DNA of 33,644 nt from Actinomycetes bacterium (GTDB taxonomy: Bacteria > Actinomycetota > Coriobacteriia > Coriobacteriales > Eggerthellaceae), in assembly GCA_023460315.1 (NCBI GenBank), contig JAEWQO010000087.1:1-33644 (forward strand), written 5' to 3'. Shown here one piece after another: positions 23,950 through 31,588 of this stretch. Each line of letters begins with the position of its first letter. Positions within the stretch are counted from its first letter, which is position 1. The notes beneath the pieces are model-generated. The model had not been told where the DNA came from, ran no database searches, and saw nothing but the letters and a program-made list of their open reading frames with translations. A program made the translations under genes and the position numbers.

Positions 23950-24863
23950 TTGTCGGCCGGCTTGCGCCGTCGCCGACGGGACGCATGCATGCGGGAAATG
24001 TGTTTGCGTCGTTGGTGGCTTGGCTTGTGGCCAAGTCGCAAGGGGGCCGTATCGTTCTCAGGATTGAGGATCTGGATGTCGAGCGGTCGCGGGTCGAGTA
24101 TGTCGATGCGGTCCAGCGGGATTTCGACCGCTTGGGCCTCACCTGGGACGCCGGTCCCTATTTTCAGCATGATCGCCAGGAGGCATATCGTGCTGCGTAT
24201 CAAAGCCTTGATGCGCAAGGGCTCGTCTATCCGTGCTTTTGCACACGTGCTGACGTGCAGGCGGCCTCAGCTCCCCATCGCGGTCAGAAGGTGGTTTATC
24301 CAGGCACGTGCCGCCTGCTGACAGAGGAGGAGCGTGAGCTGCGCAGGAGAGGGAAAGCACCTGCGCAACGGTTGATAGTGCCCGACCAGACTCTTGCCGT
24401 GGACGACCTTGTGCAGGGAGCTTTCAGTCAAAATCTGGAACGCGAGTGCGGTGATTTTTTGATTCGTCGGGCTGATGGGGCGTTTGCGTATCAGCTTGCT
24501 GTGGTGGTCGATGATGCCGAGCAGGGTGTGAACTCGGTTGTTCGCGGTGTCGACCTGCTCTGTTCGACGCCGCAGCAGATTTATCTTCAGAATCTGCTTG
24601 GCCTTCCGCATCCAGAATATGCACATGTTCCCCTCATGGTGTCAGAGGGTGGCCGCCGCCTGTCCAAGCGCGATGGGGATGCCGCGCTCGATGCCCTTCT
24701 TATCCGCTTTGGCAGCCCCGAGGCGGTTATCGGACACCTTGCCGGTTTGACGGGCCTTGCGCCGACCGCTGATCCGACGACCCCCGAGAAGCTGTTGAAA
24801 GGGTTTGTCCCCTCAGGTCTTTCCTCCCGGTTTCCAGATCTTGTGCAGATACCTTGGAAATGA
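23946..24863 (+). CDS. gluQ: Glutamyl-queuosine tRNA(Asp) synthetase
   Basis: A 305-residue truncated glutamyl-tRNA synthetase-like enzyme that puts glutamate on queuosine 34 of tRNA-Asp. Seen: the HIGH-type site APSPTGRMHAGN (here HAGN), the zinc ligands CFC and YPGTC near 97-120, and the KMSKS-like RRLSKRDGD near 238. It lacks the anticodon-binding domain of GluRS, which is the family's defining feature. The start is GTG 23946, overlapping the paaK stop; with no spacing, translation must be coupled. It ends four bases before the convergent menA stop. Confidence 0.9.
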   Translation: MIVGRLAPSPTGRMHAGNVFASLVAWLVAKSQGGRIVLRIEDLDVERSRVEYVDAVQRDFDRLGLTWDAGPYFQHDRQEAYRAAYQSLDAQGLVYPCFCTRADVQAASAPHRGQKVVYPGTCRLLTEEERELRRRGKAPAQRLIVPDQTLAVDDLVQGAFSQNLERECGDFLIRRADGAFAYQLAVVVDDAEQGVNSVVRGVDLLCSTPQQIYLQNLLGLPHPEYAHVPLMVSEGGRRLSKRDGDAALDALLIRFGSPEAVIGHLAGLTGLAPTADPTTPEKLLKGFVPSGLSSRFPDLVQIPWK

Positions 24864-24867
24864 GGGG

Positions 24868-25863
24868 TCAGATCATGATTGAGATGTCGCTTGCAAAGAT
24901 GGCTGCAGCGTAAAATGCGCCGAGTGCCACGTTGACGCCACATATCTGGGCCATGGCTCCCCTGCGCGTCGATGGGGTGAGAGGGTTCTTCAAAAGCGCC
25001 GCGACGAGAGGATAGCTGGCAAGCAGCATGAAGGGCACAACGATGAGTCCCCTTGTGAAGAAGACGGCCACGATCGCGACTATGGCAATGATCCATAGAT
25101 AGACACAGCCATGGTAAAGCGTGCGCGCCCGGGCGCGTCCGAGAAGCACAGGCAGCGTGCGCCTCTTCGCATCGAGGTCTTTTTCTCGGTCGCATGTGTT
25201 GTTCGTGAGCATGATGAGCGCGACGCCGATGATGGTGGGTAGGGACCAGAGCAGCGCCCGTATGTCAAAGCCGCCCGAAAGCGCTTGATAGCAGGCAAGG
25301 GGAATGAGTCCGCCCATGACGAAGCCGCTCACGATCTCGCCGATGGGCAGATAGGAAAAGGGAGTTTTGCCGGCGGAATACAGAATGACGGAAGCGGCTC
25401 CCACGATGCCGATTGCAAGGGGTATCCATCCTGCGACGCAAATCACATAGATTCCGCAGGCGAAAGCGGCGATGACAAATCCTATGGCCAACATCAAGGC
25501 CGAACGGGGATTCACGTCGTTGTACACCAGCACTGCGTCGGTGGGATCAACATTGTCCGTGACGGAATCGGTGCCCTTCACATAGTCGTAGTAGTCGTTG
25601 AACGTGTTTGCGGCTGACTGCATGAGCACGCAGATGGCAAGCAGCACGCAGGCCATGAGGGCCGAGACCGTGCCCGTCTCAGCTCCCGCCGCAGAAAGCG
25701 CGACGAGCACGGGAAGGATGGCTGCCGGCCACGTATGGGGGGCAGCCAGCTGCAGGGCCATGCGGGGCGACAGTCGATGACGGAGGCGTTCTTTGTTGGC
25801 GTCGTGCGGCGGGTCACTTAGTGGTTGCTCCTCCGAATGCAGGTCAGTTGTGCGATCGCCCAT
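24868..25863 (-). CDS. menA: 1,4-dihydroxy-2-naphthoate prenyltransferase (UbiA family)
   Basis: A 331-residue membrane enzyme that attaches the polyprenyl chain to dihydroxynaphthoate in menaquinone synthesis. Both Asp-rich motifs are present: NDYYDYVKGTD (89-99) and the second, CDREKDLDAKRRTLPVLLG. About eight hydrophobic segments. The start is ATG 25863 with AAAGGAAA upstream; it overlaps the preceding gene by 20 bases. An inner ATG at 25761 would lose only a hydrophilic extension of 34 residues and is possible. Menaquinone would serve the exported reductases of this organism. Other UbiA enzymes are an alternative, but the motif pair fits MenA best. Confidence 0.87.
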   Translation of the reverse strand: MGDRTTDLHSEEQPLSDPPHDANKERLRHRLSPRMALQLAAPHTWPAAILPVLVALSAAGAETGTVSALMACVLLAICVLMQSAANTFNDYYDYVKGTDSVTDNVDPTDAVLVYNDVNPRSALMLAIGFVIAAFACGIYVICVAGWIPLAIGIVGAASVILYSAGKTPFSYLPIGEIVSGFVMGGLIPLACYQALSGGFDIRALLWSLPTIIGVALIMLTNNTCDREKDLDAKRRTLPVLLGRARARTLYHGCVYLWIIAIVAIVAVFFTRGLIVVPFMLLASYPLVAALLKNPLTPSTRRGAMAQICGVNVALGAFYAAAIFASDISIMI

Positions 25864-27106
25864 GGCTTGGCGTTTCCTTTCCGATGTTGTTGGCGGTCCG
25901 TGCGCCCTGCGCGCTGTCTGATGGAGCGTTTTGGTGGGGCCCGCATGATTCATAAGCGCTTCGCCGTCGTGCCAGGAATGCACGAGGGGAAGGCCTCATC
26001 CGTCGTATCGTTTCATCTCGAACCACGCCAGCCAGCGAGCCGAGCGTCTGGCCGACGAACCGTTTCGTCTCGGGATCGAGTTTGGAGCCTGTCCCGAGCA
26101 GGATGCGCATGTTTGCAAACAGTTTCTCCTGGAATTCTCCCCAGGTGTTTGCTTCGGTGGAGACGAAGAGATCGTATATCGTGTCGATGAACCGTTCGCG
26201 CTCGGCCGTCGTCTTTCCTCTCAGCCACGTGTCGAGCGCCGAGTCGAAAAACGCTGCCGATGGATTGAGCGATCCTTGGTAGAGGAAATCAGAACCTGCC
26301 ACCTTCCAGGAAAAGGGCTCATGCTGAAACACGGAAAGCGCCGTGGACTGCACCACGCGATAGTCTTCGCGGCGCTCCAAGATCATGCCGAACGCCGATG
26401 ATTCAGGAACGGTTTTGTGCAACAGCGATGAAAAATGTGGTTGGCCCATGCGAGGAGAGGGGTCTCCGAGAAACGAGGGCCCGTCGTGATTGAAGATGCC
26501 TGAAATACGGGAGTACAGGCTCTCGTCCACGACCGAGGCGGCGTATTCTGCCAGATTGCCGCCTTTCGAATGCCCCCCGAGCACGAGGGGGCAGGCACAT
26601 GCTGAGGCAACCCCTGACACATAGGCGGCGGCGGCTTGCTGCGAGGGGATGATGTCTTTAAAGCACAGGTTGAAGTCCTCCTTCCAGCCGGCAAAGCTTC
26701 CGTCGGTTCCTCGGAAGCCGAGATAGGCGGTTTCCTCTCCGTTTCCCGCAGAAGCTGGTAAAAAGAACGTCACGGCGGAAAATTGCTTTTCAACCACGTC
26801 AGAGACTTCGTTCACGTAAAACGCGACCGTCGTCGAGCGGTAACGCCTGCTGGCCATCAAGGCGTGGAGAAAACGAGGGGTTTCTTTTGCGTCTTCGAGC
26901 CAGTTTGCACAGCAGAGCACGCTCCAGTCAGACAGGGCAAGTATGTCGTGAAGCAGCACCCGCTCTGCCGACGGCGATCCCACCAACCCCGTTGCCTCAT
27001 AGTTAAAATAGGAGAGCGTTGACAGCACAAGGCTGTCCACGGGGTTAAGCGGGGATTCCGAGAAAGTTCTCTGATCGCTTTCTATATACGATACGATATT
27101 GGCCAT
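25844..27106 (-). CDS. DUF2974 (Mbeg1-like) alpha/beta hydrolase
   Basis: A 420-residue cytoplasmic protein with a lipase-like centre. GHSKGG at 178-183 supplies the nucleophile elbow (S180), and AYLGFRGTDGSFAGWKEDF near 127-145 matches the segment before it in DUF2974 proteins. The natural substrate is unknown; esterase or lipase activity is expected. The last about 50 residues are Arg/Ser/Ala-rich and look disordered. I prefer ATG 27106 (MANIVSYIESDQRTF); a start at 27145 would overlap the divergent thioesterase gene. It overlaps menA by 20 bases, so the two form one unit. Confidence 0.75.
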   Translation of the reverse strand: MANIVSYIESDQRTFSESPLNPVDSLVLSTLSYFNYEATGLVGSPSAERVLLHDILALSDWSVLCCANWLEDAKETPRFLHALMASRRYRSTTVAFYVNEVSDVVEKQFSAVTFFLPASAGNGEETAYLGFRGTDGSFAGWKEDFNLCFKDIIPSQQAAAAYVSGVASACACPLVLGGHSKGGNLAEYAASVVDESLYSRISGIFNHDGPSFLGDPSPRMGQPHFSSLLHKTVPESSAFGMILERREDYRVVQSTALSVFQHEPFSWKVAGSDFLYQGSLNPSAAFFDSALDTWLRGKTTAERERFIDTIYDLFVSTEANTWGEFQEKLFANMRILLGTGSKLDPETKRFVGQTLGSLAGVVRDETIRRMRPSPRAFLARRRSAYESCGPHQNAPSDSAQGARTANNIGKETPSHGRSHN

Positions 27107-27147
27107 GATTTCATTGTAACCGATTGAAAAGTGACGAAAGGCCAATC

Positions 27148-27591
27148 ATGCGTGTTTGCACGTCAATTCCCATACGGTATGCTGAGACGGATATGATGGG
27201 AATCGTCTATCATGCCAATTATCTTCTTTACTTCGAGGATGCGCGCACAGCGTTTCTTGCGGAGGTCGGCTGTCCCTATGAAAAGATCGAGCAGGCGGGT
27301 TTTCAGTCACCGGTCGTCCATTTCGAATGCAGCTACGGGAGCCCTTTGCACTATGGCGATGTGGCACGAGTGCGAACGAGGGTGATCGAGATCCGTCCGG
27401 TCAAGACCGTGTATGCCTATGAGGTCTTTAAGCAAGGTCAAAACATGGACGTTGATCAGCCATGCTGCACGGGAAAAAGCACCCATTGCCTCGTGGATTC
27501 CGAAACGTTCAAGCCCGTCAACATGAAAAAGGACACCCCTTGGCTGTATGACCGCTATCTTGAGGTTGTCGAACCTGACATCTGCTCCTGA
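27148..27591 (+). CDS. Acyl-CoA thioesterase, 4HBT hot-dog family
   Basis: A 147-residue single hot-dog domain protein of the YbgC/FcbC type that cleaves acyl- or aryl-CoA thioesters. The family stretch YAETDMMGIVYHANYLLYFEDAR (11-33) has the catalytic D15 and the conserved Y21-HxNY. ATG 27148 is preceded by GAAAGG; an upstream TTG at 27124 would reduce the divergent spacer and lacks a site. It faces the DUF2974 gene across about 40 bases, so both promoters overlap. With aryl-CoA ligases nearby, it could hydrolyse aryl-CoA, but in other bacteria such enzymes also serve 1,4-dihydroxynaphthoyl-CoA in menaquinone synthesis. Confidence 0.8.
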   Translation: MRVCTSIPIRYAETDMMGIVYHANYLLYFEDARTAFLAEVGCPYEKIEQAGFQSPVVHFECSYGSPLHYGDVARVRTRVIEIRPVKTVYAYEVFKQGQNMDVDQPCCTGKSTHCLVDSETFKPVNMKKDTPWLYDRYLEVVEPDICS

Positions 27592-27595
27592 GGCT

Positions 27596-27637
27596 GCAAG
27601 GGCGATGGCCAGCCGAACGGCTGGCCATCGCCCTTGC
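27596..27637. terminator. Perfect 19-bp hairpin between convergent genes
   Basis: Arms 27596-27614 and 27619-27637 are exact complements over 19 bp with a GAAC loop. The hairpin starts five bases after the thioesterase stop and lies seven bases before the stop of the small ORF on the other strand. It can end both transcripts, although only TTGC, part of the stem, follows as a tail. Confidence 0.75.
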
Positions 27638-27643
27638 CCCATG

Positions 27644-27718
27644 TCAGCTGAGACGCCTGATTTGCGCGATGCACAGGGTGGCGCCCATGAAGCACAACAA
27701 GGAAATCACATAGCCCAT
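27644..27718 (-). CDS. Small hydrophobic peptide, 24 residues (hypothetical)
   Basis: A 24-codon ORF: ATG 27718, stop 27644-27646. AGGAGGGCG lies six bases before the ATG, one of the best ribosome sites in the window. The product is a single hydrophobic helix of about 16 residues (MGYVISLLCFMGATLCIAQ, residues 1-19) followed by IRRLS, the positive-inside pattern of one-span membrane peptides. A perfect hairpin follows directly after the stop. Too short for usual gene finders. No promoter stands out. It could be a membrane-protein modulator, a toxin-like peptide or a leader; function unknown. Confidence 0.5.
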   Translation of the reverse strand: MGYVISLLCFMGATLCIAQIRRLS

Positions 27719-27938
27719 ATTCGCCCTCCTCGCAATCGAGCCGATGCTTTCGATGCTTTCAGGAGCCACCCTATCACGTGAAAAGGGTTTTGTCTGCCTG
27801 TTTTTCTCATCTCGTTGGCAAATGGTTGTTCTCCGCCCGAAAGCCCCGTTCGCCCTTTCGCTCGCGGCAGCGGATTGCTCGTAAGTGCCGGAAGCCGCCC
27901 GGAAGCCCCTTGCTTTCCTCCGCTAAAGAGAAACATGA
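27719..27938. other. Intergenic region before the orphan permease
   Basis: About 220 bases with no gene signal on either strand. It must carry the promoter of the small minus-strand ORF, which I cannot place. Confidence 0.35.
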
Positions 27939-27970
27939 TATAATAATTGCATAGGTCTACTATAAGACAT
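27939..27970 (+). promoter_or_regulatory. -10 and operator-like half-site before the permease
   Basis: A perfect TATAAT at 27939-27944 overlaps AATAATTGCATAGG (27942-27955), 12 of 14 identical to the right side of the palindrome at the flavoprotein promoter (AATAATTGCGTAGA, 29667-29680). GTCT (27955-27958) and AGAC (27965-27968) form a further short inverted repeat. Confidence 0.4.
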
Positions 27971-28076
27971 ATGATTTTGATCATCATGTAAGCGGAGGGG
28001 AAGGGATGGCACGACATGGAAAACAAGGGACTCAAGAAAGCCCGATGCCGCCTGGTCGACCTTTTGGGTTGCCTTC

Positions 28077-28787
28077 ATGTTGTGGACCGCTTTCCTGTTT
28101 TGGGAAGTGCTCACCACCAAGCTCAACCGTATGCATCCTGTTTTGTTTCCGTCTCCCGAAGCGGTGTTTGAGGTCTTTGCGACTCAGTGGCCAGCACTCT
28201 TGCAAAACGTCGCCTCATCGTTGGAACTATTGTTCTTTGGGGCGCTGACTGCCTTGGCGGCGGGTGTGCTTTTGGGGCTGCTTGTTGGGTGGGTGGAGGG
28301 ATTGCGTGACGTTTTCACCCCCATTGCCCAGGTGCTCGCACCTATTCCCTCGGTGGTCTTTGCCCCCTATCTGGTGGCGATCATGCCTTCGTTCAGATCG
28401 GCTTCGGCCATGGTGATATTCCTGGGGTTGTTTTGGCCGACCTTCTTGAACACGATCCTCCGGGTTGCATCTCTTGACCGGCGCATTCTCGATTCTGCAC
28501 GAATGCTGGAGTTGGGCAGCTTCTCTATGGTGGGAAACATCTTGCTTCCCTTCATGATTCCTGGCGTAGTTTCGGGTTTGCGTGTCCAGCTGACTTCGTC
28601 AATCATGATGCTGACCTTTGCCGAGATGCTGGGGGCCAAATCGGGTATGGGCTATTACATCATCAATTACACGAACTTTGCGAACTATACGAATGTCTTG
28701 GCGGGAATCATTATAGTGGGTCTGGTAGTGACGGCGTTGAACGGTTTGATCGCCTTTATCGAAAAGCACGTTGTCACGTGGCGCTGA
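28077..28787 (+). CDS. ABC transporter permease (SsuC/TauC type), N-terminus uncertain
   Basis: A 236-residue inner-membrane permease with about six hydrophobic segments and the EAA loop at about 140-160 (LDSARMLELGSFSMVGNILLPF). The family includes nitrate, sulfonate, taurine and thiamine-precursor importers. ATG 28077 lacks a ribosome site and cuts into the first hydrophobic segment. The same frame stays open back to 27981 without a start codon, while a strong site (GGAGGGG) stands before ATGs at 28006 and 28016 in the two other frames. A frameshift in the first 25 codons is the simplest reading. No ATPase or binding-protein gene is adjacent. DUF5714 follows 66 bases later. Confidence 0.7.
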   Translation: MLWTAFLFWEVLTTKLNRMHPVLFPSPEAVFEVFATQWPALLQNVASSLELLFFGALTALAAGVLLGLLVGWVEGLRDVFTPIAQVLAPIPSVVFAPYLVAIMPSFRSASAMVIFLGLFWPTFLNTILRVASLDRRILDSARMLELGSFSMVGNILLPFMIPGVVSGLRVQLTSSIMMLTFAEMLGAKSGMGYYIINYTNFANYTNVLAGIIIVGLVVTALNGLIAFIEKHVVTWR

Positions 28788-28853
28788 AGGCGCCCAACGT
28801 TTCCGTGCCAGCAATGCTTTGCGGCGCGTAAAAGCGCCAGAAAGGGGAGGGCC

Positions 28854-29561
28854 ATGTCGGTTGGAAATGCCTCGTGCTTGATATGCGGAGAGCCTTTGAC
28901 CTACAGCCAGGAAGCATACGAAGTGGAATGCGTTCTGTGTCACAAGAAGGAAAAGGGCCATTCGGTCTGCACGCGGGGACATTATGTATGTGATGCCTGC
29001 CATCGGACCGCTGGCGTGAACAGCATCATGGACCTATGCCGAGCTTCATCTTCTGACGATCCCTTCATGATTGCCACGCAAGCGATGAGAGATCATGCGG
29101 TGTATCCCAACGGTCCCGAACATCACACGCTTGTCGGTGCGGCGTTGCTGAGCGCCTATCGCAATGCTGGTGGAGACATTGACCTCGCCAAAGCCTTGGA
29201 CGAGCTTCGGGTCAGAAGCCTTGAGGTTCCGGGAGGCACCTGCGGGTTCTGGGGATGCTGCGGTGCCGCCATCAGCTCTGGCATGTATATGAGCATCGTG
29301 ACGGGATCGACGCCGATGACGATTGAACCTTGGGCCCAGTCAACACGGCTTACTTCGCTCATCCTGTCGCGCCTTGCCGACCTGGGAGGCCCCCGTTGCT
29401 GCAAGCGGACCTCGTTTGTCTCCCTTGAGGTCTCGGTTAACTACACCGCCGAACTTCTGAATGTGCAGATGCATCTGCCTCCGAAGATGATTTGCGCGTT
29501 TTCGGCGCGCAACCCAGAGTGCCTTGGCGCGCGCTGTCCTTATTCGCCCGGTTTGGCCTAA
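28854..29561 (+). CDS. DUF5714 protein, cysteine-rich
   Basis: A 235-residue protein. The N-terminus (8-50) has CLIC, CVLC, CTRGHYVCDACH, a likely zinc-binding set. The C-terminal half matches my recollection of DUF5714: YRNAGGDIDLAKAL, VPGGTCGFWGCCGAAISSG, GGPRCCKRTSF and ARNPECLGARCPYSP. More than ten cysteines recur in pairs, so metal or cluster binding is likely. No enzymatic motif is recognised. ATG 28854 follows GGGGAGGGCC. It lies behind the orphan permease and probably shares its transcript, but no biochemical link is known to me. Confidence 0.75.
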   Translation: MSVGNASCLICGEPLTYSQEAYEVECVLCHKKEKGHSVCTRGHYVCDACHRTAGVNSIMDLCRASSSDDPFMIATQAMRDHAVYPNGPEHHTLVGAALLSAYRNAGGDIDLAKALDELRVRSLEVPGGTCGFWGCCGAAISSGMYMSIVTGSTPMTIEPWAQSTRLTSLILSRLADLGGPRCCKRTSFVSLEVSVNYTAELLNVQMHLPPKMICAFSARNPECLGARCPYSPGLA

Positions 29562-29566
29562 ACGTG

Positions 29567-29641
29567 CAGGGAATGGGTGAAAGCGTGTTGCCGCCTTTTC
29601 CGTTCGCTCTGCAAGGGCAGCGGTGCTCCCCTCATTCCCTG
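29567..29641. repeat. Long inverted repeat after the DUF5714 gene
   Basis: CAGGGAATG (29567-29575) and CATTCCCTG (29633-29641) are exact complements, 57 bases apart, beginning six bases after the stop. It may close the upstream transcript, but no T-run follows. Confidence 0.3.
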
Positions 29642-29659
29642 TCTGAGACGGCGATGCAG

Positions 29660-29713
29660 TCTACGCAATAATTGCGTAGATTCATCTGAGGGTATATCTA
29701 CGCAATTATTGCG
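29660..29713 (+). promoter_or_regulatory. Promoter with two palindromic operators
   Basis: Operator 1 is TCTACGCAA-TAA-TTGCGTAGA (29660-29680, 9-bp arms). Operator 2 is TCTACGCAA-TTA-TTGCG (29697-29713, same left arm, shortened right arm). Centres are 37 bp apart. The promoter reads TTGCGT (29672-29677), a 17-base spacer and TATCTA (29695-29700). Operator 1 covers the -35 and operator 2 the -10 and start point, so one dimeric regulator bound twice could control the reductase. Confidence 0.7.
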
Positions 29714-29812
29714 CTCGTTTTGTCGCATGGCATCTTTGAGACTGTTGCCTTGGGGAAGGGGACCCAAGAGCGGTCGGGCTTCCCCATCGTTAACGACAAA
29801 GGAGGAAGTAAC

Positions 29813-31438
29813 ATGGATGATCTGATGCAGTCTCGGCGCACGTTCATCAAGGCTGCGGGAGTTGCCCTTGGTGGTTTTGCCGTAGCGGGCATGGCGGGAT
29901 GTGCCCCCGCGGCAACTTCGTCAAATGACAAGGCGGTTTCGGTTGCCGACATCAAGTGGGACGAAGAGTATGACGTGATCGTCGTCGGTGGCGGCCTTGC
30001 AGGGTTTGCTTCGGCAGTTACGGTTGCAACCGAAGGCGATGGAGCGAAGTGCCTGCTTCTTGAGAAGGGTCCGCTTGAAACCGGAAATGGGAACAGCGCT
30101 TTCGCCGCAGGCATGGTTCTCTGGACGAAGGAGAAGGAGAAGTTCGCCAGCTATCTCAAGAACTTGCGCGGCGAGATGGACAACACTCCCGACGACGTTC
30201 TTGATGCTTTTGCGGAGGGAATTTCAGAAAACCTCGACTGGCTGCGCTCCCTTCCGGGCTTCAGCGAAGATGACGTCACGGTCACCGAGCACTTCGAAGT
30301 GGGAACTGGCACGAGCTGCTATCCGGAATACAACGAGCTTCCCGATGCTTATTCCTTGGGAAAGGTGAGCTTCAAGAAAGACAGCCAGAACGGCAATACC
30401 CAAGTCACGATATTCATGAACAATGTGGCAAAATCCCTGAGCGACGCCATCACCCACAAGACGAATGCTCCTGCCACCGCGCTGGTCCAGGATCCTGACA
30501 CGAAGGAAATCCTCGGGTGCGTGTACACCGACGGCAGCAAAAGCACCTACGCCAAGGCAACAAAGGGCGTCATCATGTGCTGCGGCGGCTTTGAGAACAA
30601 CGCGCAGATGAAGGCCGACTACCTCAGCGCTCCGTTCACCCGCCGCATCGCCGGCCTGTGCAACGAAGGGGACGGCATCACCATGTGCGCCCGCTGCGGG
30701 GCCGATATGTGGCATATGAACAGCTGCGCCGGATTCTGGACGTCCATGAGCGAGCTTGAAAGCGACACCTGTTTGATGAGGACGCCGAAAGACCAAGGAA
30801 TCACGGTTGGTGTCAATGGCCGCCGTTTCTTCATGGACTGGGACAGCGATGTGGCGCTTGACTGGGACACCTTCACCGAAGGCGATCTGTCGACCCATGT
30901 GGGCTCTCGCCATGGCCATATGCAGTTTGGCGGCGAGTGGCCTCACCTTCCCATGCCGGCGAAGACGTGGTTCATCACCGACACGACGGGCTACCAGTCC
31001 ATATTGGCCAACAAGATGATGAACATCGATTTTGATCCCATGGACGGCTGGGGCTATACCGCTGACTCCATCGAACAGCTTGCGGGTCTTATCGAAGTGC
31101 CTGCTGATGAGCTGTCGCGCACGGTCAAACAATGGAACGAGTGCTGCGCAAACGGGGAAGACGTGTACTTCCATCGTCCTCCCAAGACGTTGAAAACCGT
31201 CGACGGGGCACCCTACTATGCCCTGTTCTGCCCTCCGACCATCCTGAACACCGATGGCGGTCCTCGCCGCAGCGCGCAGGGCGAGATTCTCGATCTGGAG
31301 GGGCAGCCTATCCCTCATCTCTATAGCGCCGGCGAGTTTGGCTCGGTATGGTCGAACATGTACAATGGAGGCGGCAACTTGGGCGAATGCCTCGCCTTCG
31401 GCCGCATTTCGGCACGCAACTGCCTGGGTATCGCCTAG
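29813..31438 (+). CDS. Tat-exported FAD-dependent reductase (fumarate reductase-like)
   Basis: A 541-residue flavoprotein. SRRTFIKAAG at 7-16 is a twin-arginine signal and MAGC at 27-30 a lipobox, so it is a folded lipoprotein outside the membrane. The FAD fold opens with VVGGGLAGFASAV (about 57-69). The C-terminal GGPRRSAQGEILDLEGQPIP and HLYSAGEFGSVW are shared with flavin enzymes that reduce fumarate, urocanate, steroids or other enoates. No heme or covalent-FMN domain is present, so it needs a separate electron donor, most likely menaquinone-linked. ATG 29813 follows AAAGGAGGAAG. Eggerthellaceae carry many paralogues, each with its own substrate; none can be named here. Confidence 0.85.
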   Translation: MDDLMQSRRTFIKAAGVALGGFAVAGMAGCAPAATSSNDKAVSVADIKWDEEYDVIVVGGGLAGFASAVTVATEGDGAKCLLLEKGPLETGNGNSAFAAGMVLWTKEKEKFASYLKNLRGEMDNTPDDVLDAFAEGISENLDWLRSLPGFSEDDVTVTEHFEVGTGTSCYPEYNELPDAYSLGKVSFKKDSQNGNTQVTIFMNNVAKSLSDAITHKTNAPATALVQDPDTKEILGCVYTDGSKSTYAKATKGVIMCCGGFENNAQMKADYLSAPFTRRIAGLCNEGDGITMCARCGADMWHMNSCAGFWTSMSELESDTCLMRTPKDQGITVGVNGRRFFMDWDSDVALDWDTFTEGDLSTHVGSRHGHMQFGGEWPHLPMPAKTWFITDTTGYQSILANKMMNIDFDPMDGWGYTADSIEQLAGLIEVPADELSRTVKQWNECCANGEDVYFHRPPKTLKTVDGAPYYALFCPPTILNTDGGPRRSAQGEILDLEGQPIPHLYSAGEFGSVWSNMYNGGGNLGECLAFGRISARNCLGIA

Positions 31439-31463
31439 TTTTACCACGCGGATCTTTGGGGAA

Positions 31464-31492
31464 AAGAAGGCCTGGCATCAGGCCTTCTTTTT
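31464..31492 (+). terminator. Terminator of the flavoprotein gene
   Basis: Arms AAGAAGGCCTG (31464-31474) and CAGGCCTTCTT (31479-31489), a GCAT loop and a T-run to 31492. It separates the reductase gene from the regulator gene downstream. Confidence 0.85.
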
Positions 31493-31588
31493 AGTGGTTT
31501 CCTTTTGAGGCGGGCGAGCGCGGAGCTGGCTGTGAGCGGAAGGCGATTGCCTGACAGTGTGGTATCCTAGCATTGAGGGAGGATGGTA

